Positions 24,388-37,150 of a DNA stretch of 64,000 nt are shown piece after piece. Origin of the DNA: Nymphaea colorata (taxonomy: Eukaryota > Streptophyta > Magnoliopsida > Nymphaeales > Nymphaeaceae); assembly GCF_008831285.2 (NCBI RefSeq), contig NC_045145.1:20148802-20212801 (forward strand), given 5' to 3'. Within the stretch, counting starts at the first letter, position 1. Each line of letters begins with the position of its first letter. The notes under the pieces are model-generated. The model was not told the origin of the DNA. It made no database searches and was given only the letters and a program-made list of their open reading frames with translations. A program made the translations under genes and the position numbers.

Positions 24388-25836
24388 CTGTTCCCGATAA
24401 GCCTTTGCATTTTGATTATGAGATCATCCTCATCCGCTGCAAAAGGGCCACGGTTGATGTTGAGGCTAAGATAGTTTAACCACCTCAATCTGCAGCTCTT
24501 ACGGCATATGTTCTGCCCTGATCAACATTAATATAATTGAGTCAATATGCAGTAATTCGGTACTTTGTTCTTTTCAGTGTTTCATGCTTAATTTACTTCT
24601 GTGTTGCTGCACATCATAGGGGGCGGAAGGCGTTGACCACAAGTTGGCTCGTAACAATTGTGAAGCCATGATTTTTTTGGTTGAGGGGTACTTAACGAGA
24701 TGATCTGTTGTTGGCACCGTCCGGGGCTGGACAAGTGTCCAGTTTAGTTGCCTATAAATTTTGCATGGAGTCAGCCTCCCCTTCTCTGTGACCACACCAT
24801 GAAATGGTTGGAAGCTAACTCTGAATAAAAGATAGGAAGTCGACAATCGTCCTCTGCAACAGCGATCCGTACAGGTCTAAAAGCGAGAGACGTCCCCGCC
24901 TTGGCGTCCACAGTTAACCGGTGATGATGATCAGCCGAAAAGATGTGTAAAAGGCGAACGCTCGCCGGATTAATCTCATGACGTAAGGGCGCGCGTTCTC
25001 CCAGAGGACGATTCGAGAACCATTTTTCAACTGAGCGTTCCCCCTCCCTTCTTTTTCGAAGGCATAATGAGAAGATAAGTTCTGAGAATATCCACATGGG
25101 ACGTGGATCGACCTCCGCACCCGAATGATCAATACGAAAGAGATGCACTTTAATCTTTTTTTGTCTTTTCCGGAAATTAAAGGATTGAGCAATCGAAGGC
25201 GGTGGCGCTAGTGTCCAAGAAAAGTAAATTGAGTTTCAGGCAATCAATGATTTCTTCCGACTACTAGTTTTGAGCTCACAGAACTTGAATTATAAGGTGG
25301 AATGCTCTTCCTTTTCTCAGATTCATTCCTGACATATTCCCCGAGAAAATAAAATCTATAATGCTGGTTGTGTTCATCGTTTCTGTATATTAAGTTATTC
25401 AGTACCCTTCATCTTATAAGTATAGTTGTAAAGAACTTAGTACACCAGTAATAATTAAGTCGGAAATAAAAAATTTGCTCCAATCAAATACTTTATGTTA
25501 AAAAATTTTCCTTAACATAATGGAATCAATGGCAGTTTCTTATGTTAAGTGCTACTGGAATACAAATTCGAAAGCAAACCAGCGCAAAGCCGGAAACATG
25601 CAAGAGCAATATCACATATACATATAGCAACCAAAGCATTAGAGATGCTTTGGTTCTTCGAACTAATTTCACTGCAACGATCATCTAGAAATTAGCTTAT
25701 ATTATAACACGGAAAGTTCCAGTGTTTCGCTCCAGTCCTAGTTCTACTACCCATGTAAGAATTTTACAATCAATGCAAAAAAACCTGCGCAAGTTTTCTA
25801 TTTATATCCTCTGGATAATTTTCATTTTTTATTCAA

Positions 25837-25990
25837 CAGTCTGTTCAGGTATATTTCTTAATATCGAGATTTTGAACATGCAGAGATATCATGTATTGAA
25901 CCAATCAGCAATGCAGTCTGTTCAGGTATATTTCTTAATATCCAGATTTTGAACATGCAGAGATATCATGTATTGAACCAATCAGCAATG
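25837..25990. repeat. 77-bp tandem duplication
   Basis: cagtctgttcaggtatattt and the rest of the 77-bp segment occur twice in a row with a single visible difference. Unit 1 has one copy near 10435. Confidence 0.85.
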
Positions 25991-27289
25991 AGCAAGTATG
26001 ATGTACTGATAATTTGTTCTGTATCAGGTCGAACCAATCAGTGCAGTCTACGAGCTACACTTTTATAATAGAATAGATACTGTCATGATCTGCATTAGCT
26101 AATTATTTCCATGCTGATTTACTTTGAATTGCCAACTCTCAAATTGAAAAGTACAGCTCTCGTTCGCTCAGTTTGGTGAACAGGCCAGGTTGGCCGTTTG
26201 ATGACGAGAAGGAATAGGTGACGCTTTAGTCATACCACCTTTGGTAAAATTGCCAAAAAAAAAAAAAAAGACAGCAGGTTTTGATATGTTTTGTGCGTTC
26301 ATAAAATATGGTATCCGCTAAAATATGCAGAGCTGTTTGCTGTCACAGTAAAACTTCGATTTACTTCGCAGCTGAAGAATGTAGCACTTGTAAATATGTT
26401 CGTAAGCCCTTCCATTGGACGCTTTATTCATTTTTTCCAGGTAAGTGAGGCTAATCCCACCACCAAGAAAAAACCAAAATTCTTCCTCCTTCCTTCATCC
26501 GTAGGCAACAGAAGAGTCAGAAATTTTGGCTACATGGGCACTAATTCAATATGTTTCTTCCTTTTTAGGAGCACTATATATATATATTAACAACCAAATA
26601 TATCTAAGCATTAACATAAAATTAAACAAATTGATTTGTGAAGCTCACACCAGTTTAATCGATTTGTGAAGCTCACACCAGCCACCATGTGGCTCCGCCA
26701 CTTCCCTGGAGGTCTAAAGATAGATCGGTGTTAGAGATATACACCAGCACTACACTTCATATTGTGCGCAGCTATCCACCCCCAGTTTCCAGCCGCCTAC
26801 TGTCCAGCCCTTAACAAGGATGACGTTTCAAGTAGTGTAGAACCTTGAGAGCAGCCTTGTAGTTAATCGTAGTGGGTGTTTGCACACTACCAAAACACTC
26901 AAATCATGGACAAAAACAAAAGATACATCTGGATGATAAACTACAAGAAACCATTTGCAGAAAGTTAACCGCCCGCAAACCATGTCGACCTGAGAATAAG
27001 TTGACAAATGATAATGTTATTTGATGAACATACCGAAGTCCGTAAGGATGCAAAAGTTAACTTTCTGAACTTTTCTTTGTAAACTTACAAAGCTTTACTT
27101 ATCATTTAGTTGTGACCAGAGGCAACAAATTCTTTCCGTTACTAACCAAGTCAACTTACATGTACCTTATGTTAGCTTGTACAGGAGAGCAAGTTTTATG
27201 TGCCGCTCGTTGTATATAACGAGCATATACTAAACGTGGACTCTACTATCAATACATATACTTACTTTCATGCCCAAACATGCATGTAC

Positions 27290-27590
27290 ATATGCATGAG
27301 ATAAAAATATGTATGAAATAACAAATAAGTATGAGACAATGTGTATGAGATAACAAAAGATTTATGAGATCATAAGATAACAGATGGATGTATGAGAATG
27401 TTTATTAGATAACAAAAGATTTATGAGAAAATGAGATAACAGACGAATGTATAAGATAATGTTTATGAGATAATAAAATGTTTATGAAATAATAAAATAT
27501 TTATAAGATAATGAGATAACACTAAACATAAATATAAGATATCGTTAATGAGATAATAAAATATTTATGAGATAATGAGACAACACTATG
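27290..27590. repeat. Degenerate tandem repeat of tatgagataa-type motifs (unit 2 copy)
   Basis: Matches 11690-11970 with changed numbers of motifs, so the array expands or contracts between units. Confidence 0.7.
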
Positions 27591-29313
27591 AACGAGACAA
27601 GAAATGAAAACCTCTTTTTTACTGCTTGGAGGGGTATATTGGTCATAACATATGCACATACGAACACACAATTTTTACCTTTATCGAATATTCAAATCTT
27701 TTTTTTACAATTTTCTTTTTGTATTAATCATGTGTATTTTTTGTCATTATTAAGCATAATTTTTCACACTAAAGACAGCATATTTAACCATTTCGCTTGT
27801 ACAGTGGTTAATTATTTAACACAAGAACTAATGTCTTTGAAGGGTGAGTCTAAGATATTTGAAAAGCAAATTGATGAATAAAATCATAATTAATTGTCGT
27901 AACACGACATTCAAAGTTCTTTTTTTTGCTGCCTGGTCGTGAAAAAGAACTTCTGTCTACCTTTTTTGTTTGCTTTTGTTCAATTGGTATAACATAGGTC
28001 ATCAATATTCCATATCAGTTCTTGTAAAGTTTAAACAAAAGCGAAGAATTAGAAACCAATTTTACTTTCGGCCAAGGTGCTGCCAGTGATGTGACTGTCT
28101 AATATCGGGTGCCCGTGTGGTCACGCTTGGCGCTAACCTACTTCTTTTTGGGCATGTATGAAATTTTAAATTAGTCTTTATTTTGATGAAATAGACAAAC
28201 GAACTTTTTATATTGATATGTTTAGTGTCGCTGTTGCATTTTTTTATATAACTAATCAGATAATAATGTCTAAGGATTGTGACAGTTTGATTGCTCAGAA
28301 GGGTAAGAAACCAATAATTAAGCAAAAAAAAAAAAACTTCATCAATAGTGACTACTCCGAAATAAAAACATCTGCTATTGCAAGAATTTTTCTTACGTTG
28401 AATCTCTATCTTCAAAGTTAATGGGAATCAATGGTGGACCAAAGGGCAATATTTGAAAACAAGCCAGAGGAAACAAGGAAGATCAATATCACGTGTATAT
28501 ACAGCAACCAAAGAGTTTATTGATACTTTGGTTCTTCGAACTAAGTTGTATGTAAACTGTCAATCGTTCGGTTAGAAATGAGCTGCCATTACACGTCAGT
28601 TCCTTCCTTCGAGGAAAGTCTTACAGTTCATGCTACATATGTTAGCATCTGCAAATAATGCACAAATACAACGAAAGTTTCATGTTTTGTTATGATCTTC
28701 TAGATAATGTTTATTATGTTTTCTCTTGAAAATCATACCAGTCCGTTCCAGATGAGATTTGGAACATGCAGATATATGTTCGTATATAAATAGGGAGTAA
28801 ATCAAACGAGAAAGAGACACACATTGGTACTTCCGCATAAATGTAGGCTGTTTGGGATAACTGAACCATGTACAAGAAATTTCTTTCTTTTCTTTTTCTT
28901 TTTCGTTTTCGGAGATCTGATGTATTTTAGGAAAAGTTAATTTTCTTCAGCTCCATCGCCTCTCCAGTTGGAAGCCGAACCATAAGAACTTTAACTACTT
29001 GAATTAAAGAACTATTCAATACCTGTCGCTTTTTTTGCATATTTGATCAACTTAAAAATGAAGATAATTAATTGCGTTTGACGGTCTCATTAAATTAATG
29101 TCTTATTTCAAGAATCATTATGCCATGAAATAAAAAATACGAAGTGGCAGGGTCACCAAAGCCTTCCCATATGTTAAATTTCTTATTGGGAGCTTCCTTT
29201 TACGCAGCTATATATTTGAAGAATATTGTGTTTAAGGTTCATACTTTTTTCACAAATAAATAATATTTTCAAGATATTGCTTGCATGTATGAAGTAGCTA
29301 AACTATGTGTTTT

Positions 29314-29505
<192 letters not shown>

Positions 29506-30636
29506 ATATAGGGAAAAGAGGAAGGGACAAAAACCGGTTTACTTCGTCTTCATAATGACATTCTTAATCTAAAAATCAACATTATCAATACTATTATGAT
29601 AGCATCCTTCCTGAAAACCTTACTATAGCACGTCACCCAACAAGAGAGAGAGAGAGAGAGAGATTGAATGCTTTCTTGATCCCACAAAAATGGTACCATG
29701 GAATGCTATTTCTACCCAAACACAAAAAGTGGGGATAACTTTTCTCCGTCTTGTCATGAATTTTCCATATCAGAAGTGTGTGGAGTCTGCCTTTGATGAA
29801 TAACCATTCTCCATCGTTTAAATAAAATATGCAGTTTCGTTCCAAATGCATAACATTGTCAAAGTTACCTGGACACGAAAAGGAACAAGACAAAAGACGA
29901 TCGGGAAAAGGGGAACTAAATCGACATGCTTTGGTTCCTTAAGTTTGAGGGGTTTCAGCACTGTTGTCCAAGGAGCTCCAAAGCTCTAGATCTGACAATA
30001 AACTTTGTCATTGAAGTGTAAAACAATGAAAGTAAAGAATAAGGAGTTTAACGTGGCTGGAATAAATCCTAGTCCATGGAAACCCTCCATCCGTAGATCT
30101 TCCGATAGTGAGACACCCATTCAATGTTTATATGCTATTGACTTGGTCCTTAGAATGGTTGCAAAATCATTATTACTGGCAATAAATCTGCATCTGATTA
30201 TGGTAGACAGTTTTATCAATTTCCTTCGTGATTGCAGCATTAATGTTATTATCGATATTATCTTCGTAATCTCCTTATTGATCGTGATCTTCTTTGCGTC
30301 ATTTTTCTTAAGAACTGCAACATAATGACTGGCCTTAGTGATGCATGACCATCATTTTCATTGTTCCTCAAACCGGACGTCAATGCAAAGAGTCCAAGTT
30401 TGTTGTAGAGATTTCTAAAAGTGGATTGGGTCATTGCTTTGATGAAGGCAACAAACACCTGGTCGAGCCCCTGTTCTTTTTCAACAAGCGTTTTTGTTCT
30501 TCATATCGCAGGACCATCATCATCTTTTGGCAAGTCAGAAGGGGCCTGTGCACCTGTGGTTCCACCACTAATGTCGAAAGTGCTCCAAAACTCTGGATCC
30601 GACAATAACTTCTCCCATTCAAGTTCCGCCTGATCT

Positions 30637-33220
30637 TTAGGAGCAGTTGTCGCTTGATGAGGCAATTCTCTCCCATCCAAGTCGATCAATATCTCCGGAA
30701 GCCGAGCAAGTTCGGCTGGTGTAGGAGCAGTTGTTGCTTGAAGAGGGGATTCTTTGCCATCTAAGTCGAACAATAAGCAATAACGCATCTTCTCCTGTTT
30801 GATGAGGTGCCTCGAGTTCTCTTCCTCCTCCTCTTCCAACTTCTACCCCTCTTCCTTGAATGCTGAATGGGTCGAACCAGCTAGAGAAGCAGAACTGTTC
30901 TTCTGTAAAGTTGCCTGCTGGCTCTTCTGCTGTGGGCACCTGCTGCGTCTTGAACCAGTGGGATGCTTTCACAGTAGGCCTGTAAGCTTGTGGCTTCACG
31001 ACGACAACGGAAGGGATTGGCGGCACTTCCCTTGGCCGTTGATGGGCCACCATTTTCTTGCACAAGTGAGAGTTCCATCGATTTTTTATGTCGTTGGCCG
31101 TCCTTCCCAGCATTCTCCCAGCAATCAGCGACCACCTTATTCGTCACACGCTTGTAATAAAATGTCAGCAGAATAGTATATTCTTACCTTTGATTGAGTA
31201 TGGTCGTGTTTAATTAAATACAATGAGATGCAAGACAAAAAAAAAGTCAAAACTTTATATCATTGTCACAAAAAATAGGGACAGGTATTAAACGGCAAGG
31301 AAAAAAACGGGTATAATACGGTAAAGTTTTATATATCAAAAATAAAACGGGAAAAGTTGGGCAATTTTTTTTTTAAAATTAAACATTTAATATATCATAA
31401 ACATTATAAAAAATAATAATTAATAAAAAATGGCAAAAAATAGAAAAATAATGGCAAAAACGAGAAAATAACGTATAATACGGGTATTATACAAGTATTA
31501 TACGGTTATTATATACGTTTTTTGTTTTTTAACGTTTTTTTTAAACGAGAATAATACAGGTATTATACGGTAGAACCGTTTTTGGCGTTAAATACACGTT
31601 TTTTTTCAAAAAAACGGCGTTTCTTTTTTACAATGCTTTATATAACTTTTTTGAATTTGAGTGTCTAATAGTCAGGCTCATCTTCCCCCCACTGGTAAGT
31701 TTTGAAGAGGAAGTAGGTAAAAGAATTTGATAGTCAGGCTTCAATTCTTCCCTAAAGACCCGTCCTTAATTAAATGAATGTTCTGTCCAAAAGTACTCAT
31801 GCCCACCTCTTAACTTTTTCAAAACTGGTTTTAGAAATTGTGGAGAGTGAGTAAAGCAGGAACCGAATGCCATGTCCATGTTATGAGATGCAAATTTAGG
31901 ATGCTTTGGAAGTAAAAATAGAAACACAGAGAAGGTGATGGGAAATGAGAGGTTAAACACGTGCAACAGACAGAGAATGGGGAAAAAGGAGAACTGGTTG
32001 TGTAGGTGGACACCTGTTCCCGAGAAGCCTTTGCATTCTGATTATGAGATCATCCTCATCCGGTGCAAAAGGGCCACGGTTGATGTTAGGGCTAAGATAG
32101 TTTAACCACCTCAACCTGCAGCTCTTACGGCATCTGTTCAGCCCTGATCAACATTAATATCATTGAGTCAATATGCAGCAATTCGGTACTTTGATCTTTT
32201 CAGCATTTCATGCTTAATGTACTTCTGTGTTGCATGTTCAATGCATGCATATTGCTCGGAAGGCAGTATTGCCATGTGATGTGGCTCGTGTACCCCTCTT
32301 TTCTTGACTGTTAGTATTGTTAAAAATTGCATGCTTCCGTTTCTTTATTATTAGAAAAGAAAGAAAGAATGAGACGAAACGTCCAGATCATGTGCATGGA
32401 ATCGTCCGAATCTCGAGGAAGTGGCTACGTACCAGCGGACATCTCATTGAATTAAGCACTTGTGTACTCGAGAACTCGATCCACAGAGTGTATGTAAAGT
32501 AGGTTCGAGATGCCGAATTTCACAGGCATATCGCTGAGTCTCGCCAGCTGGAGAACGGTGTCATATACGGGGGTGATGAGGAACTAGGTATAAACTTTCA
32601 AAATTAACTTGCAAAATTGTATGGAACGACAATATGACAATATAAAAATAAGATTTTTTTTTTTTTTGGTTCGTATGGACAGTTGGAACAATGCCTCTGC
32701 CCCGAGTCGTGTATTGTCTCCTACTGAGGTGCATCAGTTCGGGCCGAAACTCATAGTCGGATAACTAAAATCAACACACTTGAAGAAGACGGGAGAAGAA
32801 AGACGCACAGAGATCTAGAGAACCTAGAAAGAAGATGGAAGAAAATTATTGGCTGCGTTGGAGATCACGCGATCTTGAAGGAGAGTGGCGCAAGTTCCAA
32901 CGTGAGTGGGAATCTGTAGCAAAGCATATTGATGGGTTTGGCAGAAGCCACAACCGTCCCAGCAAATATCGACGTTGCATGCAAATAATGTATATGGGCT
33001 TTTACCAAAAAATGCAAGCAGGGAAGAGTTATCATTAGGTATCCCAATAGAGAGTTGAATATCATTATGTATCCCTGCCTGCTCTTGAAGGAACAAGGTG
33101 CCAATTCCCTTCACCGTACTCCTTGATGCATCTACGCAGCAGCACGTCCTCTTGCTCGCTCCAAGCTCCCCTTCGGATGCCTGCAGGATTAATGCAATGG
33201 CTGCTCGAGCTGCTGGCCAT
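30637..33220 (-). CDS. R2R3-MYB transcription factor A2, C-terminally frameshifted (256 aa predicted)
   Basis: Exons: 33079-33220, 32014-32143 and 30637-31135. The start, the R2 and R3 repeats and the exact bHLH-binding signature match A1; in exon 1 one residue differs (CIKEYGEG against CIKKYGEG in A1). Exon 3 keeps [27 protein letters not shown] and [10 protein letters not shown]. An 8-bp deletion at about 30774-30775, relative to A1, shifts the frame after DALLL. The protein then ends in an unrelated Ser-rich tail at 30637 and loses both acidic LPEIL.DLDG modules. The original frame remains open as far as the A1-type stop at 30501. The DNA-binding domain and bHLH surface are intact, so the product could bind DNA with weaker activation. 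Intron 2 is enlarged by a 375-bp MITE. A pseudogene is the alternative reading. Confidence 0.82.
31261..31635. mobile_element. 375-bp MITE with 8-bp target duplication in A2 intron 2
   Basis: The ends are CATTGTCACAAAAA and, on the minus strand, CATTGTAAAAAAG. The flanks are perfect 8-bp repeats ctttatat (31253-31260 and 31636-31643). A1 intron 2 shows the unoccupied site near 15222-15240. The interior repeats motifs of the type gtattatacgg. TSD length fits the hAT superfamily. Confidence 0.88.
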
Positions 33221-33286
33221 CTTCTTTTCACGCTTTGCCTACAGACTTCACCAGTGCAATGCGAGGCTTCCTGGTGGGCGCCTTGG

Positions 33287-33294
33287 TTTTATAT
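33287..33294 (-). promoter_or_regulatory. TATA box of MYB A2
   Basis: ccATATAAAAcc on the minus strand, 67 bp upstream of the ATG at 33220, exactly as in A1. Confidence 0.65.
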
Positions 33295-36200
33295 GGGCAT
33301 ACCGACGTCGGGAAGGAAGGCATTTCCAAACCCATTCCACATGTTTGGACGGCCATGGCGGCAACCAGGTGAGCGGACGAGGCCATAACTTCCAATGTTG
33401 GCGTTAATTTGATCAGAGTACCAGCCTTGATGTTGACTACCTGCTGTCGTTCCACACCATCTTAATTTGGCCTGCCGTCAGTCGATATCTGGTTGTCATG
33501 TGATGTGAAAGAAAATCTCTCTCTCTCTCTCTCTCTCCCAACCTCTCTCTCTTTTCGTTTTGTATGCTGGTACTTCTCTGCCATTACCGCGGAAGCGGGA
33601 AAGAAGAGAATGCGTGGGTCCTAGCTAGCAATAGATATATGCTCTGTAATCTCTTCTTCGATCCCAATTAATAAGCGTCTTTTCTTACTACCGACTTAAT
33701 TGTAAAGCTTGACAAGCGGTGTTATCCATCGTTCTTGCAGTGTTCTACAGTTTTTAGTAACCAGGTTGCTGTTGCGCCGATTGAGAATTCGTTTATTTTT
33801 CAAAAAGAAATTTTCATTTCATTTTTGCCGTCATGGAAAGAGAGTCTTCTTTGTGAAGTGAAGGGGTATTTTGATCATTTTAGGCGTAGAACATGCAACT
33901 GGCGTGATCTTTGCCAATGTGTAACTTTCTCAGCTTTATGGAGCACAAGGACTTCCATTTATGACCAAGGTGGGTGGCTGATGGGATCTCATTAAGTGCA
34001 TGTGATACATTGCTGATGTGTTAGAATTTAAATCTTCGTACTCTATGCTCTCCTTGCTCAACCAGCTTCGATCGGCTGCTTCAGTTGGATACAGCAATGG
34101 CGGAACAAAATTGTAGTTGATGTGGGCAATTGTCTACACTAACCTACCAAATTTACTTTATTGAAATATTGAAACTTCACTAAGTTTCAGTTTTTGTCAC
34201 ATCAGTGTTCTATAAAAGATTAAACTTAGGGCGCCCTTCAACCAAAAATTTTTGGTTGGACGTATAGATGCAACATTGGGTCGTCATTAAACCTGCACTT
34301 TCTCCAGCTCTAACAAGCAATTGTCAGGGGGCCTGAGTGGGCAGCTGCTCAAACATCGATCCATTCATCATGTTTGATTTGTCACATGTCAAAGTTCGCA
34401 TCTCTTTATTAATTTTTTATGGGATTCTTGTCAAAATGTTAATTTTAAGAATAGTTCGGTAATTATAACAAGTTATTACCTTTTCATAAATCTATTCTAT
34501 TCTAAAAAGTAAAGTAAATTCATATAATACCTTTCTTTTTTTTTTGTTGAGGGACACTTAAATGTCTCATAAATCTATTCTAAAAAGTAAAGTTGTTACT
34601 GTTTCATAAATTTATTCTATTCTAAAAAGTAAAGTAAATTCATATAATACCTTTTCTTTTTTGTTGTTGAGGGACACTTAAACAGATGATCGGTTGTTGG
34701 CATCATTCGGGGCTGGACAAGTGTTCAATTTGGTTGCAAAGAAATTTTTGGTGGATTGGTTCCAAGGTAAAGTGCATTACTCTAAATTCAATATATCGAT
34801 AGGAAGTGAAATTAGTCCACGAAATTTAGTGCTTAATGTGGTTAATGATATATGGGTAAAGACAAAAATACTCAAAATTTTAATTAAAATAAAAAATAAA
34901 ATTACTAAAAAAACCATCCATGTCCTCGGGGCCCACTACTATGGGCGGACGAAACCTTCACTAAAATTTGTTGGGCGAGAGATGTTGGGTGGGGAACGTC
35001 TATGAAAGGCGGAGACGGAGGCTTGGGGTCCATAGTTGACGATGATGATAAATCAGCCGAAGAGACGAGTAAAAAGCGACCGCCCGCCGGATTAATTTCA
35101 TGACGTAAAGGGCACGAGTGTCCTCAGAAGACGACTCTAGAACCATTTTCAACTGAGCGTCCCGTTCTCTTCTTTTTCCAAGGCATAATGAGAAGATGTG
35201 TTCTGAGAATATCCACATGGGACCTCGTCGCCGCAATGATCAACACGAAAGCGATGTACTTTTTTTTTTTGTCTCTTCCGGAAATTAAAGGATTCAGAGA
35301 TCGATGGCGGTGGTGCTAGTGCCAAAGAAAAGTAGATTGAGTTTCAGGCAATCAATGATTTCTTCCGGCTAGTAGTTTTGTGCTCACCTAACTTGATTAT
35401 AAGGTGGAATGCTCTTCCTTTTTCAGATTCATTCCTGACATATTCTTTCTCTGAGAAAATGAAATCTATTCTGCCATCTGTGTTCATCGTTTCTGCATAG
35501 ACTGGTATAGTGGCATTCTGTACCCTTCTTCTTATAAGTATTCTTGTGAACAATGTAATTGGCGGCGCGTGGTTGTTGTTTGGTTCTGATCTTACTTCTT
35601 TTTGGACATAAAAAATTTTAAATAGGACTTTATTTGGCCAAATTGGTAAACAAATATCTTATATTATAGTATCATTGTCATACTTTTTTCATATAACTAA
35701 TTTATAAACAAATTCTGATAGTGATCTGATTAATGCTGATAAGAAGGGTGAGCACACAAAAAGGGGAGATTATAAAGAAAGAATTTTCAAGGTCACCGGA
35801 CCCAAAAACTGTATTTTGCATGTCTGATAATCAATGAAGGAACAAAAGAAACTTAGTATACCAGTAATAATTAAATCAGAAATAAAAAATTTGCTCCTGA
35901 TCAAATACTTTATGCTGAATATTTTTTTTCGTAACAATAATGGAATCAATGGCAGTTTCTTCTGTTAGGTGCTACTGGAATACAGATTCGAAAGCAAACC
36001 AGCGGAAACATGCAAGAGCAATGTCACATATACATATAGCAACCGAAACATGCAAGAGCAATATCACATATACATATAGCAACCAAAACATGCAAGAGCA
36101 ACGATCAGCTAGAAGTTAGCTAATATTATAACATGGAAAATTCCAGTGTTTCGATCAAGTCCTAGTTCATACTACCCATGTTAGAATTTTACAAGCAATG

Positions 36201-37150
36201 CAAAAATATCTACGCAAGTTTTCTAGTTATATCCTTTGGATAATTTTCCTTTGTTATTCACCTGTCTGTTCCTAATTGCTACCTACCACGGTCCATCGAC
36301 GTCTTTCCATGTTTATATTTAATGACGGCGAGGCTCAAGGGGTTATTCTATGTGGTAAAAGTTAAGGGGAGAAGAAGCAGACCCAGTTGCATGCAACACA
36401 CAACACCCATGCACCACAGACATTTTAGATATTTTCTATGAAAATGAATAATTTGGAGACTTTTAACTTTTCTACTCTTCAGGGGCACTTTTTCCCTGAC
36501 GAACTAAAGGCACTTTGACCATTTTGCACCAAGTGCATTAGGGTGGCAGTGGCAATAGAGGTGGTTGTCTGCATCAAGGTGCACCATGCACAGCTCCCAA
36601 TGCATGACATTAATCTTCAAAAATATCAGTACCTGTCATGCTCATACACCCAAGAATGGTGGATTGGTGCAAGGCTGTACAAGTTATTCATTATCTTAAT
36701 CGCATTTTCTGTTCCTAGCAGTAAATCTGGATCAAGAAAACAGGGAGTAAACAGTTCAATCAACTGCTTCATCCGTCCATAAATTTTTGACAAAGAAAGT
36801 TCGTTCTATGTTGAGTGCTCAAACCAAAGGTTGAGCTGAGCTGCCCATGTGGACAAATGTGGTATGGTTCCCAGCAGAATGCACATGCTGCACTCTCAAA
36901 AGTAAATGAGTTATTCTTCACCAATACAAAACAGGGCGGATGCATAGAGACAATGGCAGAGCCACGATTTTTTGATTGAGGGGCGCTCATGTCACCAGCC
37001 GAGATTTAGTGTGGGTAACTTTGAATAAGTATAGCACAATTGCAAGTGTTTAAAATAAATTTTTGATTGGCTGGTGTGGGCAGTGGCCCTCACAAGCCCC
37101 CATGCATCTCTGCCACTACAATAAGAGAAGGAGCTATAGAGTGAGTTGCA
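33295..37150. other. Upstream region of A2 and spacer to unit 3
   Basis: It matches 16854-20114 up to about 36290 and then has sequence I cannot match elsewhere (about 36290-36940). It includes a CT run at 33521-33537, the frame at 33735-33995, a near-tandem duplication at 34487-34680, the conserved block at 35000-35400 and two or three partial aaccagcggaaaca/catatagcaacc copies at 35940-36110. No gene is recognised. Confidence 0.45.
34487..34680. repeat. Imperfect tandem duplication, about 118 bp period
   Basis: ctattctattctaaaaagta and gttgagggacacttaaa each occur twice in order. A1 upstream has one partial copy. Confidence 0.75.

Larger units (their letters stand above)
22033..24517 (-). 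pseudogene. R2R3-MYB pseudogene B2 (exon 3 at 22033-22469, exon 2 at 24388-24517, exon 1 missing)
   Basis: Exon 2 is still open ([16 protein letters not shown], then DEDDLIIKMQRLIGN). Exon 3 is badly damaged. The intron 2 acceptor AG has become GG, the invariant Trp codon is CGG, the next Ser codon is TAA, and GGGAGG of the recognition helix is deleted with other small gaps. Downstream frames still show [20 protein letters not shown] and LPEILL, split by a further frame shift. The poly-Glu tract in one frame is only the shadow of the Gly-rich linker. The block carrying exon 1 is missing, as in B1. This is the most decayed of the copies that keep exon 2. Confidence 0.9.
24518..29318. other. 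Region between B2 exon 2 and the long (AT)n tract
   Basis: Colinear with 9249-13283 in unit 1. It contains the conserved block at 24780-25260, aaccagcggaaaca repeats at 25520-26100 and 28430-28790, and the tatgagataa repeat at 27290-27590. A 125-codon minus-strand frame at 24771-25148 shares only its first roughly 33 residues with the relatives at 18371-18739 and 9754-9996 before the frames diverge, so it is not called a gene. Confidence 0.45.

Noticed and set aside
24216-24479. Plus-strand 87-codon frame with similar frames at 8960-9210, 15460-15720 and 31840-32105
   Set aside because: It is the antisense shadow of MYB exon 2 and adjoining intron; the minus strand encodes the canonical [13 protein letters not shown] segment with correct splice sites.
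32835-33038. Plus-strand frame beginning [13 protein letters not shown], with a relative at 16441
   Set aside because: It lies inside MYB A2 intron 1 on the opposite strand, matches no family I know and lacks the same start in A1.
33098-33407. Plus-strand frames over the A-gene start region, also at 16657-16954
   Set aside because: Shadows of MYB exon 1 and its leader.
36951-37115. Possible MITE with TGGCAGAG / CTCTGCCA ends
   Set aside because: The flanking 8-mers do not match, so no target duplication supports it.
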